DNA of 64,000 bases from positions 62,001-126,000 of the forward strand of contig JACRCQ010000051.1 of assembly GCA_016218915.1 (NCBI GenBank). Reading direction: 5' to 3'. Below the pieces are notes generated by a model. The model had not been told where the DNA came from. It saw only the letters and a program-made list of their open reading frames with translations, and ran no database searches. Made by a program: the position numbers and the translations under genes. Every line of letters begins with the position of its first letter. Position 1 is the stretch's first letter. Shown here in pieces: positions 28,664 to 37,592 of the stretch. This DNA comes from Deltaproteobacteria bacterium. GTDB lineage: Bacteria; Myxococcota_A; Polyangia; Polyangiales; Polyangiaceae.

Positions 28664-30130
28664 ATGCTGCTGATGCGCTCTGTCGTGCCGCTCCTCGCCC
28701 TGGCCGTCGCCACGCTTGCTTCGTCGGCTGCAGCTACCCCAGGCGTGCCCTGCCGCTACTACGGGATCAATGCAGGGGCACCTGTCTGGAACGGCACAAT
28801 CGTCGTGGATACCTTCTTTGCCCAGCAAATGGCTGCGTCGGGTGCGTATGCGGTTCGCATCGACTTCCTGCTCGACGGGGCCTCGCAATGGGATGGCGCA
28901 GCGCTGGGAAAGTACGACGCCGTGGTGGACGCGGTGATAGCGGCCGGCCTGGAGCCGCTCGGCATGATGAACTACGGAGCCGCGGTCGGCGGTCAGGCGC
29001 AATGGAACGATGACCCTGATCAGGACGGCAGCAACGACTACGTCGTGTCCTTTGCCACAGGCTCGCAGGCCGTGATCGAGCACTTCGCGGATCGGATCAA
29101 GCGCTGGGAGATCTGGAACGAGCCGAGCTGCTGGTCCAATCCGAATTGGGCGACTGATCCGCAGAACGCCGGGTGCTCCTATCTGCTGCCGCGCGTGTTC
29201 GCCAAGCTGATGGCCGAGGTCTACGTACGCAACGAGGCCGTGCTCAAGGCCCACCAGATCTCGCTCGTGTCCGGCGGGCTGTTTGCACACGACATCGGCG
29301 GATCGCTCACCACCGCGACCGACTACATGTCCGAGGTCTATGCCCAGGGCGTGTGGGACTGGATGCAGGCCAACAAGCAGCGTCGTTATGCCTGGGATTA
29401 CCTCGGCTACCACATCTACGTCGAGCAGGGCGCACTCACAGATGGCACCAAGCTGGCGGTGTATGCCGACGACATGCGGCAGCTCGCCACGCAGAACAAC
29501 GATCCCGCGCCGTTCTCGCTCACCGAGATCGGCTGGACGACTGCAGCGGTTTCCGAGCATGTGCAGGCTGTGAACTTGGAGACGACGTACGTGACGCTGG
29601 CTGCGAGAGCAGACGTGGATCAAGTGTTCTGGTTCTCGTTCCGCGATGCGCCTGGTGCGGACTTGTACTTTGGGATCCGCGATGGGATCGGAGCCCCGAA
29701 GGAAGCCGTGGAAGCGATGATCGCGGTTTCTGCCGGGTGCATGACCCCAGTGAAGCCGGATGCGGGCAAGGATGCGACGTCGCTGGAGACCGGACCTGGG
29801 GAGGATGCACAGAATCCAGTCGATGGTGCGGTGGAGGACGCGACGAACGAGGCTGACCAGAGCGCGCCTGATGGCGGCTCGGCCAAGGATGGGGCCGCAT
29901 CGGGTGGAGATGCAGCGCCGCCGGTGTTTGCAGGCCGCGCAGACGACAGCGGGTGCGCGTGCCGGATGCGGGGCGGGCCGGGTGAGGTGAGCGGGTGGTG
30001 GTGGGGAGTGATCGCGCTCGGAATGGGGATGTGGCGCTTGAGGACACTATTCGGGGCGAGAGCGCTTGGGCCGCGAGCGTGTCGGCGGGCCAGCGGAAAC
30101 GGCCCACTTGGGCCTGGCGCGCGGTGGTAG
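28664..30130 (+). CDS. secreted clan GH-A-like glycosidase with MYXO-CTERM-like tail
   Basis: 488 residues. A signal peptide ends near ASSAAA. The TIM-barrel-like body (about 30-355) has WNEP with Glu153 (acid/base) and LTEIGW with Glu288 (nucleophile), the spacing of clan A retaining glycosidases such as GH5 or GH39; the family is not resolved. A Pro/Asp/Gly linker leads to DSGCACR, a Trp-rich helix (444-457) and Arg residues, the MYXO-CTERM plan. The frame then runs 28 more residues and overlaps the convergent ATPase gene by 84 bp, longer than a normal tail. Start alternatives are ATG 28664 and ATG 28673. Confidence 0.83.
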   Translation: MLLMRSVVPLLALAVATLASSAAATPGVPCRYYGINAGAPVWNGTIVVDTFFAQQMAASGAYAVRIDFLLDGASQWDGAALGKYDAVVDAVIAAGLEPLGMMNYGAAVGGQAQWNDDPDQDGSNDYVVSFATGSQAVIEHFADRIKRWEIWNEPSCWSNPNWATDPQNAGCSYLLPRVFAKLMAEVYVRNEAVLKAHQISLVSGGLFAHDIGGSLTTATDYMSEVYAQGVWDWMQANKQRRYAWDYLGYHIYVEQGALTDGTKLAVYADDMRQLATQNNDPAPFSLTEIGWTTAAVSEHVQAVNLETTYVTLAARADVDQVFWFSFRDAPGADLYFGIRDGIGAPKEAVEAMIAVSAGCMTPVKPDAGKDATSLETGPGEDAQNPVDGAVEDATNEADQSAPDGGSAKDGAASGGDAAPPVFAGRADDSGCACRMRGGPGEVSGWWWGVIALGMGMWRLRTLFGARALGPRACRRASGNGPLGPGARW

Positions 30131-32593
30131 CTTGCGCACCTCTGAAACCCGGCGGCGCACATCGGCAACTACGGCACGCATCTGCTCTGCCTGCTCGAAG
30201 AGGACGGCGTCGGGGTCCTCAGCCTCCATGCGCGCTGCGAGAACGAACGGCTCGAGGAGTGCTCGGCGCTCGCGGGTGAGATCGTCGCGCGCTGTTTGGA
30301 GAAGCTCGAGAATCTCCTCGTGCGGGCGCGCGCTCTCGGCCAGGAGCCGAACCGCGCTCGTGATCATCCACGCTTCTGCGGTTGCTCTGATCGCGTCTTG
30401 ATTCGTGCAGGCGGCCAGCTCGTGCAACGCGACCAGAGCGACCGGACGCGGACCCCAGACCGCGAAGTCGTGCAGCGGCCCCCAAACATCGAGCGCGAAT
30501 ACGGCGTCGTGCTCGAGAAACAGGTCGACTGCATCTGCGAGACTTTTGATGGCAAGATCTAGCTCGCCGCCCTCGCACCTCAGCTGGCATTCCGAGATCA
30601 AGCAGGCACCGAGAATCTCGTGCGTGCCGAGCAATCGATAGATTGCCGCCGCGCGCGCGAGCCAATCCAGCATCTCTTCCCTTGTCCGTGCCATTCGCGC
30701 CGCCTCCAGGAACGTGTTTGCCTCGTCGATAGTCCCAGGCGTTGCGTGTTCCCTCGCACGACGAAGCCATTCCAGTCTTGCGGTTGGCGTGGCGACTGCG
30801 AGGCTCGTCAGGAGCGCCAGCCATGAGAGCAGAGTATCCTCCTTCTGGGCCACCGCGGCTTCGTAGGTAGAAACCAGAACAGCAGCTGCCTCCTCGCGAT
30901 GTCCGGCAACCTCCAGCAGCTCGCCGTGTCGTCCTTTGGCCCATATCGCCAAACGGGTGAGCCCTTGTTGCTCGGAGAGCGTGGCAGCGTCAGCCGCGCG
31001 CGCCGCCGCATCAGAGCCCGGATACATGGCCGAGGTGAGAAGAGCGAGGGCTTGATGTTGCGGGTCACTTCCTGCCGCCTTGAGCATCTGCTCAAGGCGC
31101 TGCCTTCCGGCATCTATGCGCCCAGTCCTCCAGGCCTTCTCCACAAAATCGATCAAAACTTCAGCTGGCACCGCTCCCTTCGCCTCTGCCTCCGAAAGCG
31201 CGGCTCGCGCCGCCTGAAAGCGCGCTTCCTCGCGTCCCGGCGTTGACGGCTCGTTGTCCAGCGAGGGGCCACGCGTGAGCGCGAACGCCCATACGTTGTC
31301 CGCGTGTCCGTCGCACGACGCTGCCTCGGCCCGGGCGGTCAGCTCGTCGGCGGAGTAGAGCGCGGCAACCATCTCCGTGAGCGCGACCATCACACTGCGC
31401 TGCTCCCCCCCCTCCCGGAACGCCATCCACACCCGATAAAGGGGCTCGGCAACGTCCCAACCCGTTGCCGCACCAAGCGAGCCACTGCGCCGAGCCAGGC
31501 CGCGCTCTCGCAAACGTTCGAGCAGGACAGACGCCTCACCGGTCTGGATACCCGCGCGGCGCGCCAGCTCTGATGGCCGAAGTGGGCCTGACGCGCGTGC
31601 GAGCGTCGCGAGCGCTTCCAGCTCCCCTGGCGGGATCAATCTCGGATCCAGACGCCCCTGGAAGTACGGGGTCTGCTCATCAAGGAGCCGCTCGAGCTGG
31701 GTCTCGGCGTCAGCGTCCTCGGCATCAATCAGCAGCTCCACAATGAGGTGCGCGAAGCGCGGGAGTCCTCCGGTAATCCGAAGCATCCCGGCGAGCCGCC
31801 CCCGGTTCGTCTCGAACCGATCGAGAAGGTCGCGTGCTCGTTGGCTTCGAGCGCCTTTCCCCTCGTGCGCTACGAGTTCGAGGTGCTGACGTGCAATGTG
31901 GATGACCTCGTCGAGTGGAAGCGAATCAAGCATGTGCTCCCGAAAGGCTCCGTGAAACGCAGCCCCGTGATCGCTCGCAGCACCGAAGTAGGTTGGCGCC
32001 GCCGCGAAGAGCAGCAAGAAATCCGCGTCCTGCAGATACTTCCGAAGGCCCCAGAGCTCCGCATCGGCCTCCTTCTTCCCTCCTCCCACACCGCGAAAGA
32101 AGAGCGCGTCGAGGTTCTCCACGACCGCGAGGATCTTGCGATCCAGAGCAGAGGCAATGCTTCTCAGCCCTTCGAAGCCGAGCCGCATGGCCACCTCGCC
32201 GCGCGACTTGCCGACCATCTGCTTGGCGGCGACGCTAGCGGCGCGAGCCGCCGCCAGGTCGGTCTTCTCGAGGTCGGTTGCGATCCGGCTGACCAGCGCA
32301 CCGAACAGCTCGCTTGGGCCCCGAATGCCCTGCTCCTCTGCGAGCACGACTGGGCGCCAGGAGCGTTCGAGCTCGGAATCCGTGATCACTCTGTGCGCAA
32401 CGACGCGCAGCAGGTGGGTCTTGCCCGCGCCGCGCGCGCCGATGAGGAGTTGGTGCTGGTGGCTCTTGCGATCCGATTCGTTGCGGATGACTTCCAGGAG
32501 CGTGTCGCGCAACTGGAGCCGCGATTCGCCCGACGTGATGCGGTCGAGCAGCCCCGGATCCGCCCGGTGCGGGTTGTAGTGCATCCAGCTCAT
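30047..32593 (-). CDS. P-loop ATPase with winged helix and helical repeats (RSH cassette)
   Basis: 848 residues from the ATG at 32593, which overlaps the upstream stop as ATGA. An N-terminal AAA/STAND-type domain has Walker A GARGAGKTH (about 52-60) and a Walker B-like VVENLD (157-162), where the usual acidic pair is Glu-Asn. A winged-helix-like segment (about 320-395) follows, then about 450 residues of helical repeats resembling TPRs. The ATPase-wHTH-TPR order is that of STAND regulators and immune NTPases, which oligomerise when the repeats sense a trigger (known of that class; inferred here). It is the last gene of a three-gene coupled operon with a second ATPase and a RelA/SpoT-like enzyme. 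Its 3' end overlaps the convergent glycosidase gene. Confidence 0.8.
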   Translation of the reverse strand: MSWMHYNPHRADPGLLDRITSGESRLQLRDTLLEVIRNESDRKSHQHQLLIGARGAGKTHLLRVVAHRVITDSELERSWRPVVLAEEQGIRGPSELFGALVSRIATDLEKTDLAAARAASVAAKQMVGKSRGEVAMRLGFEGLRSIASALDRKILAVVENLDALFFRGVGGGKKEADAELWGLRKYLQDADFLLLFAAAPTYFGAASDHGAAFHGAFREHMLDSLPLDEVIHIARQHLELVAHEGKGARSQRARDLLDRFETNRGRLAGMLRITGGLPRFAHLIVELLIDAEDADAETQLERLLDEQTPYFQGRLDPRLIPPGELEALATLARASGPLRPSELARRAGIQTGEASVLLERLRERGLARRSGSLGAATGWDVAEPLYRVWMAFREGGEQRSVMVALTEMVAALYSADELTARAEAASCDGHADNVWAFALTRGPSLDNEPSTPGREEARFQAARAALSEAEAKGAVPAEVLIDFVEKAWRTGRIDAGRQRLEQMLKAAGSDPQHQALALLTSAMYPGSDAAARAADAATLSEQQGLTRLAIWAKGRHGELLEVAGHREEAAAVLVSTYEAAVAQKEDTLLSWLALLTSLAVATPTARLEWLRRAREHATPGTIDEANTFLEAARMARTREEMLDWLARAAAIYRLLGTHEILGACLISECQLRCEGGELDLAIKSLADAVDLFLEHDAVFALDVWGPLHDFAVWGPRPVALVALHELAACTNQDAIRATAEAWMITSAVRLLAESARPHEEILELLQTARDDLTRERRALLEPFVLAARMEAEDPDAVLFEQAEQMRAVVADVRRRVSEVRKLPPRARPKWAVSAGPPTRSRPKRSRPE

Positions 32594-34050
32594 TCGCCGC
32601 CTCCGCGGAGCCAGGCCTCCCGCCGCGCCCATCGCTCGCGCATCACCTTGCTGCGGAATCGCGCGCCCTGTTCGTCCTGCACAACGTCGTAGTCCTCGAC
32701 CAACGCCGCCAGCAGCAGCTCGAAGCTCTCGGGTGGCAAGCCGCAGCCCGCGCGCAACGTGTCGAGCGGAAGCTCCTCCGCGGATTGCGCTAGCAGGCGC
32801 AGGGCTGTTGCGGCGGGTTTGCGGATGGCATCCGGATAGCCCCGCTCTTTGAGCCGGAACGCGCGAAAGAACTCGTTGCCTTCTTGGTCGAGCAGCCGGC
32901 GCTCGTAGGCGCGGTCGACGGTTGCTCGATCGATCGACGCTCCGGAACGCCGCTTGCCGTTCCGGTGGTCCTGAATCGCGTGGTGGACCAGGCCATGAAG
33001 GAAGTACGGGATCGGCGCGCCAACCGCATCGAGCACCGCAGCGATCGCGTCGTGCGCTGGGGAGTACCCCTCTCCATAGAACAGCTCCTCCACGAGGGTT
33101 TCGGCGATATCTGGTTCGAGGGGACCGACCGCGACGCTCCCGAGCTCACGAAGGGGCTGCAGATCGTGCCATTCGATGAACCCGCGCAATCCCTGGCTGC
33201 CGCACACCAGAATGCCGAGCCCCGGCGTCGCTGCGATGGCTTCGAGTGCGCGCACGAACGTGGTTCGTTGTTCGCCCGGCATGGTCTCGAGCACGAAGCG
33301 CGTGAACTCATCCGCGAGCACGATGGCGTTTGCGCGCGCGAGTGCCGCGCACGCCTGGGTGAGGACGGGGAGCGGGCCGGTGCGGATTCGCTCGTGGAGC
33401 GTCCGACACGCCTCGGATAGCGCCAGCGCGCCCGCTTCCGGCGTGGGCCACGCGTGGAGCCCGTCGATTCCCCGCAGCGCGTCGGTGACCTGGAACGCCT
33501 CGTCTACGAGACGGACAACGAGACCCGCAACGGTATCCACGCTTTCGACGTCGATCCGAATGACAGCGCGCCCGTCCTGGGTGAAGCGGTCTTGAAGTGC
33601 ACGCAGAATGCTGGTCTTGCCGTACCGCCGCGGCGCCATCAGATGAACGTGCCCCGCAGCCCGGAGCTTGGCGCCGAGCTCTGCGAGCACGCTTTCACGG
33701 CCCACAAGATCCGCGCCTTCGGCCCAGCTGCCCGTGCGCACGATGTAGCGATGGAGTGCTCCCCGCACGTGCAGAGCTTCGAGGTGCCGCCGGAAACGCC
33801 CGGTGTTTGGGGTCCCGTCACCCCAGGCGTACGCCGAAAGCGGCTCCACCGCGGAGCCAGCTGCCGGAATGTCGACGTACGCCGTCCTCGCGCGCCGATT
33901 TGCATCGAGGGCCGGCAACGTCGCAGCCATGCTGCGAACGAGCTGTGCGGGATCGAGGGGCAATCGGCGATCCACGAGATCAACCGCGAGCCTGCGAGTC
34001 TCTCCCGCTCCGTCGAGCACCTCGATTTGGTAGAAGCGCGGCAACGTCAT
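32590..34050 (-). CDS. AAA/STAND-type ATPase (RSH cassette)
   Basis: 486 residues, cytoplasmic. An N-terminal part of about 110 residues has no recognised fold. The ATPase core follows: VGRESVL (116-122), Walker A APRRYGKTS (139-147), Walker B IVLADEF (243-249) and a sensor-like ILVCGSQGL (280-288). This is close to the archaeal-ATPase/AAA_14 group. The C-terminus (about 400-486) looks like a winged helix. It overlaps both neighbours by ATGA, so the three products are likely made in fixed ratio. The tight coupling to a RelA/SpoT-like gene suggests a sensor or controller of that enzyme, but this is inference. Confidence 0.8.
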   Translation of the reverse strand: MTLPRFYQIEVLDGAGETRRLAVDLVDRRLPLDPAQLVRSMAATLPALDANRRARTAYVDIPAAGSAVEPLSAYAWGDGTPNTGRFRRHLEALHVRGALHRYIVRTGSWAEGADLVGRESVLAELGAKLRAAGHVHLMAPRRYGKTSILRALQDRFTQDGRAVIRIDVESVDTVAGLVVRLVDEAFQVTDALRGIDGLHAWPTPEAGALALSEACRTLHERIRTGPLPVLTQACAALARANAIVLADEFTRFVLETMPGEQRTTFVRALEAIAATPGLGILVCGSQGLRGFIEWHDLQPLRELGSVAVGPLEPDIAETLVEELFYGEGYSPAHDAIAAVLDAVGAPIPYFLHGLVHHAIQDHRNGKRRSGASIDRATVDRAYERRLLDQEGNEFFRAFRLKERGYPDAIRKPAATALRLLAQSAEELPLDTLRAGCGLPPESFELLLAALVEDYDVVQDEQGARFRSKVMRERWARREAWLRGGGE

Positions 34051-34751
34051 GGGCAGCTCCGAAGCCTGAGGAACGTGGCGTAGTTGTGGTCTGCGAGCGC
34101 GTCGATCGCGTGCAGCGACTCTGCGACCGCGTGGTCGTCGATGCGAAGGTCGTCGACCTCCTCCACCGCTCGCTCGCAGTTTTCACGCAGCCACTCGTAC
34201 ATTGCGTGGTTTCTCCGATCCCACGCGTGTTGCAGCTGGGTCATGATCTGAACCTCGACGCGGACAGCGTGCGCGTCGCTCGGTACTTCAACGACCAGCT
34301 GCACGGCTCGGTGCCCTACGAGCGGTTTGCGGAGCTTCTCGTCGCGAACGAAATCTTTCAAGGAGAGGATCCGGTAGCGATCCAAGAAGGTCTTGTGGTC
34401 GAGCGAAACGAGCGCGCGCCGACAGATCTTCACATCCCGCTTGAGCGTTGCCACAATCCTGAAGCGAGCCAGGTCCCCGAGTCCGAGCACCCGATCAACA
34501 AGCAGAGCCTCGTCGCATTCTCCATCGGCGAGGAGCTTCGTACGAACCCGCTCTGCCGACTTGATCGGGAAGGGAGCAAAGATGTCCCACCGATCCCTCT
34601 GGAGGCCCTCGTCGAGCTCGGCTCCGATGCGCAGCGCCTCCAGCCGTGTGGAGACCGCGTGGCTCAACTCAAGGTAGGCGGGGTCGACAAGCGGCGTGAC
34701 CCGCTGGTGGAACCACGTTTCCCATGACGTCGGGTCGTGCACGATGGACAT
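34047..34751 (-). CDS. RelA/SpoT-like nucleotidyltransferase (small alarmone synthetase-like)
   Basis: 234 residues, the size of single-domain small alarmone synthetases; no hydrolase or TGS domain. Conserved elements: KSAERVRTKL (64-73), GLGDLARFRIV (90-100, Asp93), GHRAV (146-150) and VEVQIMTQLQHAW (165-177, Glu166). In the known fold these bind ATP, the metal and the acceptor. The usual GYRS reads GHRA here, so the acceptor or product may differ from (p)ppGpp; toxic relatives modify tRNA or make (p)ppApp. The gene is first in a three-gene ATGA-coupled operon with two ATPases. The ATG at 34751 has no Shine-Dalgarno, and three palindromes end 3 bp before it, so it may be translated from a leaderless mRNA. 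Confidence 0.8.
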   Translation of the reverse strand: MSIVHDPTSWETWFHQRVTPLVDPAYLELSHAVSTRLEALRIGAELDEGLQRDRWDIFAPFPIKSAERVRTKLLADGECDEALLVDRVLGLGDLARFRIVATLKRDVKICRRALVSLDHKTFLDRYRILSLKDFVRDEKLRKPLVGHRAVQLVVEVPSDAHAVRVEVQIMTQLQHAWDRRNHAMYEWLRENCERAVEEVDDLRIDDHAVAESLHAIDALADHNYATFLRLRSCP

Positions 34752-34786
34752 ACCAACAGATTAGTTGGCAACAGAACTGTTGGCAA
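34751..34786 (-). promoter_or_regulatory. predicted leaderless promoter of the RSH cassette
   Basis: On the minus strand TTGCCA (34786-34781) and TAATCT (34763-34758) are separated by exactly 17 bp, a sigma70-like pair. The expected start, 7 bp past the -10, is the A of the ATG at 34751. The -10 match is only 3 of 6. Both elements lie inside the palindrome array, so a repressor bound there would block polymerase. Confidence 0.45.
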
Positions 34787-34797
34787 CAAATCTGTTG
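34754..34797. promoter_or_regulatory. three tandem 14-bp palindromes, likely operator array
   Basis: CAACAGATTAGTTG (34754-34767), CAACAGAACTGTTG (34769-34782, perfect palindrome) and CAACAAATCTGTTG (34784-34797) sit at exact 15-bp spacing with a single G between them. The array ends 3 bp before the start codon of the RelA/SpoT-like gene and covers the predicted -10 and -35. The region is much richer in A and T than its surroundings. Repeated operators of this kind are typical of autoregulated toxin or defence modules (inference). No separate DNA-binding regulator gene is adjacent. Confidence 0.75.
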
Positions 34798-34913
34798 TCG
34801 CACCTAACTATTGGATTTCATACAACCTAGCATCCTCGCTCGTCACGCAACCGGGTTTGTTCAACGGACCGAGCGGAAAAACCACGCACACGAACGATTG
34901 GCCGCCGCCGCGC

Positions 34914-36119
34914 CTACATCTCCCCCAGCGCCTGCTTGACCCCGTGCGCGCTGATCGACTGCGAGTACACCAGAATCCTGCCCGGAAACGTGTCGTCCGC
35001 TGCCTGCTCGCTCACCCGCAATTTCCTGCTCACCGCGAGGATCACCTTGCCCGGGAAGTCCAGGTCGAGAAGCTCGAGACGCTTGAACACCGCTTCGCGG
35101 CTCCAGTAGCCGAACACCTCGAGATAGACCCGCGCACCCGTGGTCTTGTGCTCGAAAACAAGGTCCGGAACGAACACGCCCTTGCCCTGGATGTCGAACA
35201 CCGTGGCTTCCTGACGCGCGGTCCAATCCGATTCGAGGCGGCTGAAGGTGCGCTGCAGCGACACGACTTCCTCGAGCTCTCCCGCGGCATCGCGCGTGGA
35301 GACAAGCCCATCGCGCGACGAAAGCTCGAACCTGAGACGCTGCCGTTCCCTGCCCCACACCACTGCGGCGCGCAGCGACCACCCTTCCCCTGCAACGATC
35401 GTGGGCAGCAGCATGGCCAGCTGCACGCCGTAGCGGTGCGTCGACTCGAACAGGCTCATCGGCCCGTCGAGCGTCAGCGAGTACCCTTGCTCGGCGCTGC
35501 CCGTGACCTGGTGCATGAGCCGGCAGAACTTGATCATCCTGAAGATCTCGCGGAACCGCGCGGCGGGCGCCGGAGGCAGGGTGACCTCGACGCGCGTGGC
35601 GCGCAGGAGCACTCCTTGGGCGAGGGCCAGGTTGTAGCGCTGGATCAGGCCGATCGCGCTGATCGGCTTGAAGACGCGGATGATCTGCGCTGCAGGCAGG
35701 TCCGAGAACAACGTGGCCTCGAGCTGCTCGGCTGTGGTGCCCGACTGCTCGGCGCAGCGAGCGATCACCGCATCGCGATCGAGCGAGTCGAGAAGCCCGA
35801 GCTGCCGCCTGTGCTGCGCAGCGGCCAGGAACACCAGCGAGCGCGCGGCTTCGGCCTGCGCTGCGTCTGCCTCGTCGACCTCGCAACGATCCTTGAGCAG
35901 CTTGACCAGCCCCGCAGCTCTCACCCGATCCGTCGTGTCGTCGATCAACGCCGCAACGCCTTGATCGAGCTGCGCCATGGTCATGCCCACGGCCTGCGAG
36001 AACGCCTCGACGAGCGCCTCGGCCAGGGGGAGGCACTGCTCGGCAGCGCGGTCCTTGAGCCACACCGGGTGCAGCAACCCGGTGCGCCTTCGCACCTTGA
36101 CCAGGTCAGCGGTAAGCAC
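34914..36119 (-). CDS. Bax1-like nuclease (DUF790), partner of XPB
   Basis: About 401 residues from the GTG at 36119, where homology to DUF790 begins (LTADLVKVRRRTGLLHPVWL); in-frame sequence upstream is not family-like. The family is Bax1, a nuclease that binds the helicase XPB in archaea and cuts DNA bubbles during repair. The C-terminal part (about 305-370) has the restriction-endonuclease-like look of DUF790, with VPDLVFEH and VYLEVFGYW supplying likely Asp and Glu metal ligands. The start overlaps the XPB gene by 14 bp, so both are probably made together. The pair is mainly archaeal and patchy in bacteria. Confidence 0.85.
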   Translation of the reverse strand: MLTADLVKVRRRTGLLHPVWLKDRAAEQCLPLAEALVEAFSQAVGMTMAQLDQGVAALIDDTTDRVRAAGLVKLLKDRCEVDEADAAQAEAARSLVFLAAAQHRRQLGLLDSLDRDAVIARCAEQSGTTAEQLEATLFSDLPAAQIIRVFKPISAIGLIQRYNLALAQGVLLRATRVEVTLPPAPAARFREIFRMIKFCRLMHQVTGSAEQGYSLTLDGPMSLFESTHRYGVQLAMLLPTIVAGEGWSLRAAVVWGRERQRLRFELSSRDGLVSTRDAAGELEEVVSLQRTFSRLESDWTARQEATVFDIQGKGVFVPDLVFEHKTTGARVYLEVFGYWSREAVFKRLELLDLDFPGKVILAVSRKLRVSEQAADDTFPGRILVYSQSISAHGVKQALGEM

Positions 36120-37485
36120 CGTGCTCCCTTCGCCTGCGGCTGACCGACTCCTCGCTGGTGGCCGCTGAAACGACCTCGTAGAGCACAGCGCGCTTTCCCT
36201 CTGCGTGCCGAAGAATCCTGCCGAGGCGCTGCACGTGCTCACGCACCGAGCCGCTTCCGGACAGCACCACCGCCACGTTGGCCTCAGGCACGTCCACCCC
36301 TTCGTTCAGAACCTTGGACGTCACCACTGCGCCGTAGCTGCCGTCCCGAAGCCCGGCCAGGATCGCGGAGCGCTCCTTGGGACGCGTGTGGTGCGTGATG
36401 ATGGGCACCAGGAAGCGCCTGGCGATCTGGTAGGCCGTGGAGTTGTCCTGCGTGAACACGATCACCCGCTGCTCCCGATGCTGGTGCAGCAGTCGATCGA
36501 GCAGGGTCATCTTGGCCGAAGCCGCAAGGGCAAGCTCCTTGTGACGTCGCCACGCCCGAAACGCACGACGCCCTTCCGTGCTTCCGGCGGATTCCATCAC
36601 GAACCGCGACCAGCCCATCCGGTCGCCCATGTCGATGCCGCGGCTGCGAACGAAGCCCACGTACAGCTGCCGCTCCTGATCGTACTCCTGCCTCTCTTCG
36701 GCGGTGAGCTCCACGCGCAATGACACCACGTCGTAGTCGGCGAGGTAGCGCCCAGACAGCTCGGTGATCTCCTTGCGATACGCGACCGGTCCGATGAGCC
36801 GGTCGAGCAAGCCATGACGTCCATCGGGCCGCTCGAGGGTGGCGGTGAGCCCGAGACGGAACGGCGCGATGCAGGCGCGCGCCGCAAATGTGTACGACTC
36901 GCCGGGCAGATGATGGCATTCGTCCCAGACCACGAGCCCGAAACGGTTGCCCAGACGCTCTGCGTGCAGGAACGCCGAGTCGTAGGTCGTCACGCACAGG
37001 TCGCGCACTTCATGGTAGCCGCCGCCCACGATCCCGACCTCGCAGCCGAACGTCGACGAAAGCACCCCGAACCACTGGCTCACCAGATCGAGCGTGGGAA
37101 CGACCACGAGCGTGCTGCGTTGCGTCCGATGAATCGCGAGCGCCGCAACGTAGGACTTGCCAGCGCCGGTCGGGAGCACGACCACGCCACGCCTGCGTGC
37201 AGCCTGCCAGGCGTCGACCGCTTCGCGCTGGTGCGGAAACGGCTCTTGCGAGACCTGCATCTGCAGCGACAGCTTGCTGTACCGTCGGGCGCAGTCCTCG
37301 TAGGGGATGGCTGCGCGCTCGAGCCAGGCGATCAGGGGTGCGTAGGCAAGCGCCTCGAACCGGATCGAGCCATCCCGAGGGTCCTGGATTCCGTCCGCAG
37401 GCATCCCTTCGGGAATCGATTCGAGGCCGCGCAACGCAAGGGTGCCTTCCTGGAAGTCGAGCTTGAGAGGGACAGGGGCAGTCAT
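36106..37485 (-). CDS. XPB-like DNA helicase
   Basis: 459 residues. An N-terminal damage-recognition-like region (about 1-80) precedes a superfamily 2 helicase core: Walker A LPTGAGKS (104-111), DECHH box (188-192), a motif III-like LTAT segment, and motif VI (QRLGRILR). XPB unwinds DNA at lesions and in transcription; bacterial versions are repair helicases. It is followed by the overlapping Bax1-type nuclease gene, as in archaea. The promoter must lie within the 107-bp gap to the divergent His-rich gene. Confidence 0.92.
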   Translation of the reverse strand: MTAPVPLKLDFQEGTLALRGLESIPEGMPADGIQDPRDGSIRFEALAYAPLIAWLERAAIPYEDCARRYSKLSLQMQVSQEPFPHQREAVDAWQAARRRGVVVLPTGAGKSYVAALAIHRTQRSTLVVVPTLDLVSQWFGVLSSTFGCEVGIVGGGYHEVRDLCVTTYDSAFLHAERLGNRFGLVVWDECHHLPGESYTFAARACIAPFRLGLTATLERPDGRHGLLDRLIGPVAYRKEITELSGRYLADYDVVSLRVELTAEERQEYDQERQLYVGFVRSRGIDMGDRMGWSRFVMESAGSTEGRRAFRAWRRHKELALAASAKMTLLDRLLHQHREQRVIVFTQDNSTAYQIARRFLVPIITHHTRPKERSAILAGLRDGSYGAVVTSKVLNEGVDVPEANVAVVLSGSGSVREHVQRLGRILRHAEGKRAVLYEVVSAATSEESVSRRRREHGAYR

Positions 37486-37592
37486 GCGCAGGGCCGGGGG
37501 TCACCCCTAGCGCTGATGCGGCCGGACAGGAACGGGGACGACAACCGCGCGAGCCATGGCGTGATAGGCTGGCTGGATCACAGGAGGTTGCC

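Noticed and set aside
34754..34797. Possible CRISPR-like array
   Set aside because: Spacers are one base long and the units are palindromic operators; no cas genes nearby.
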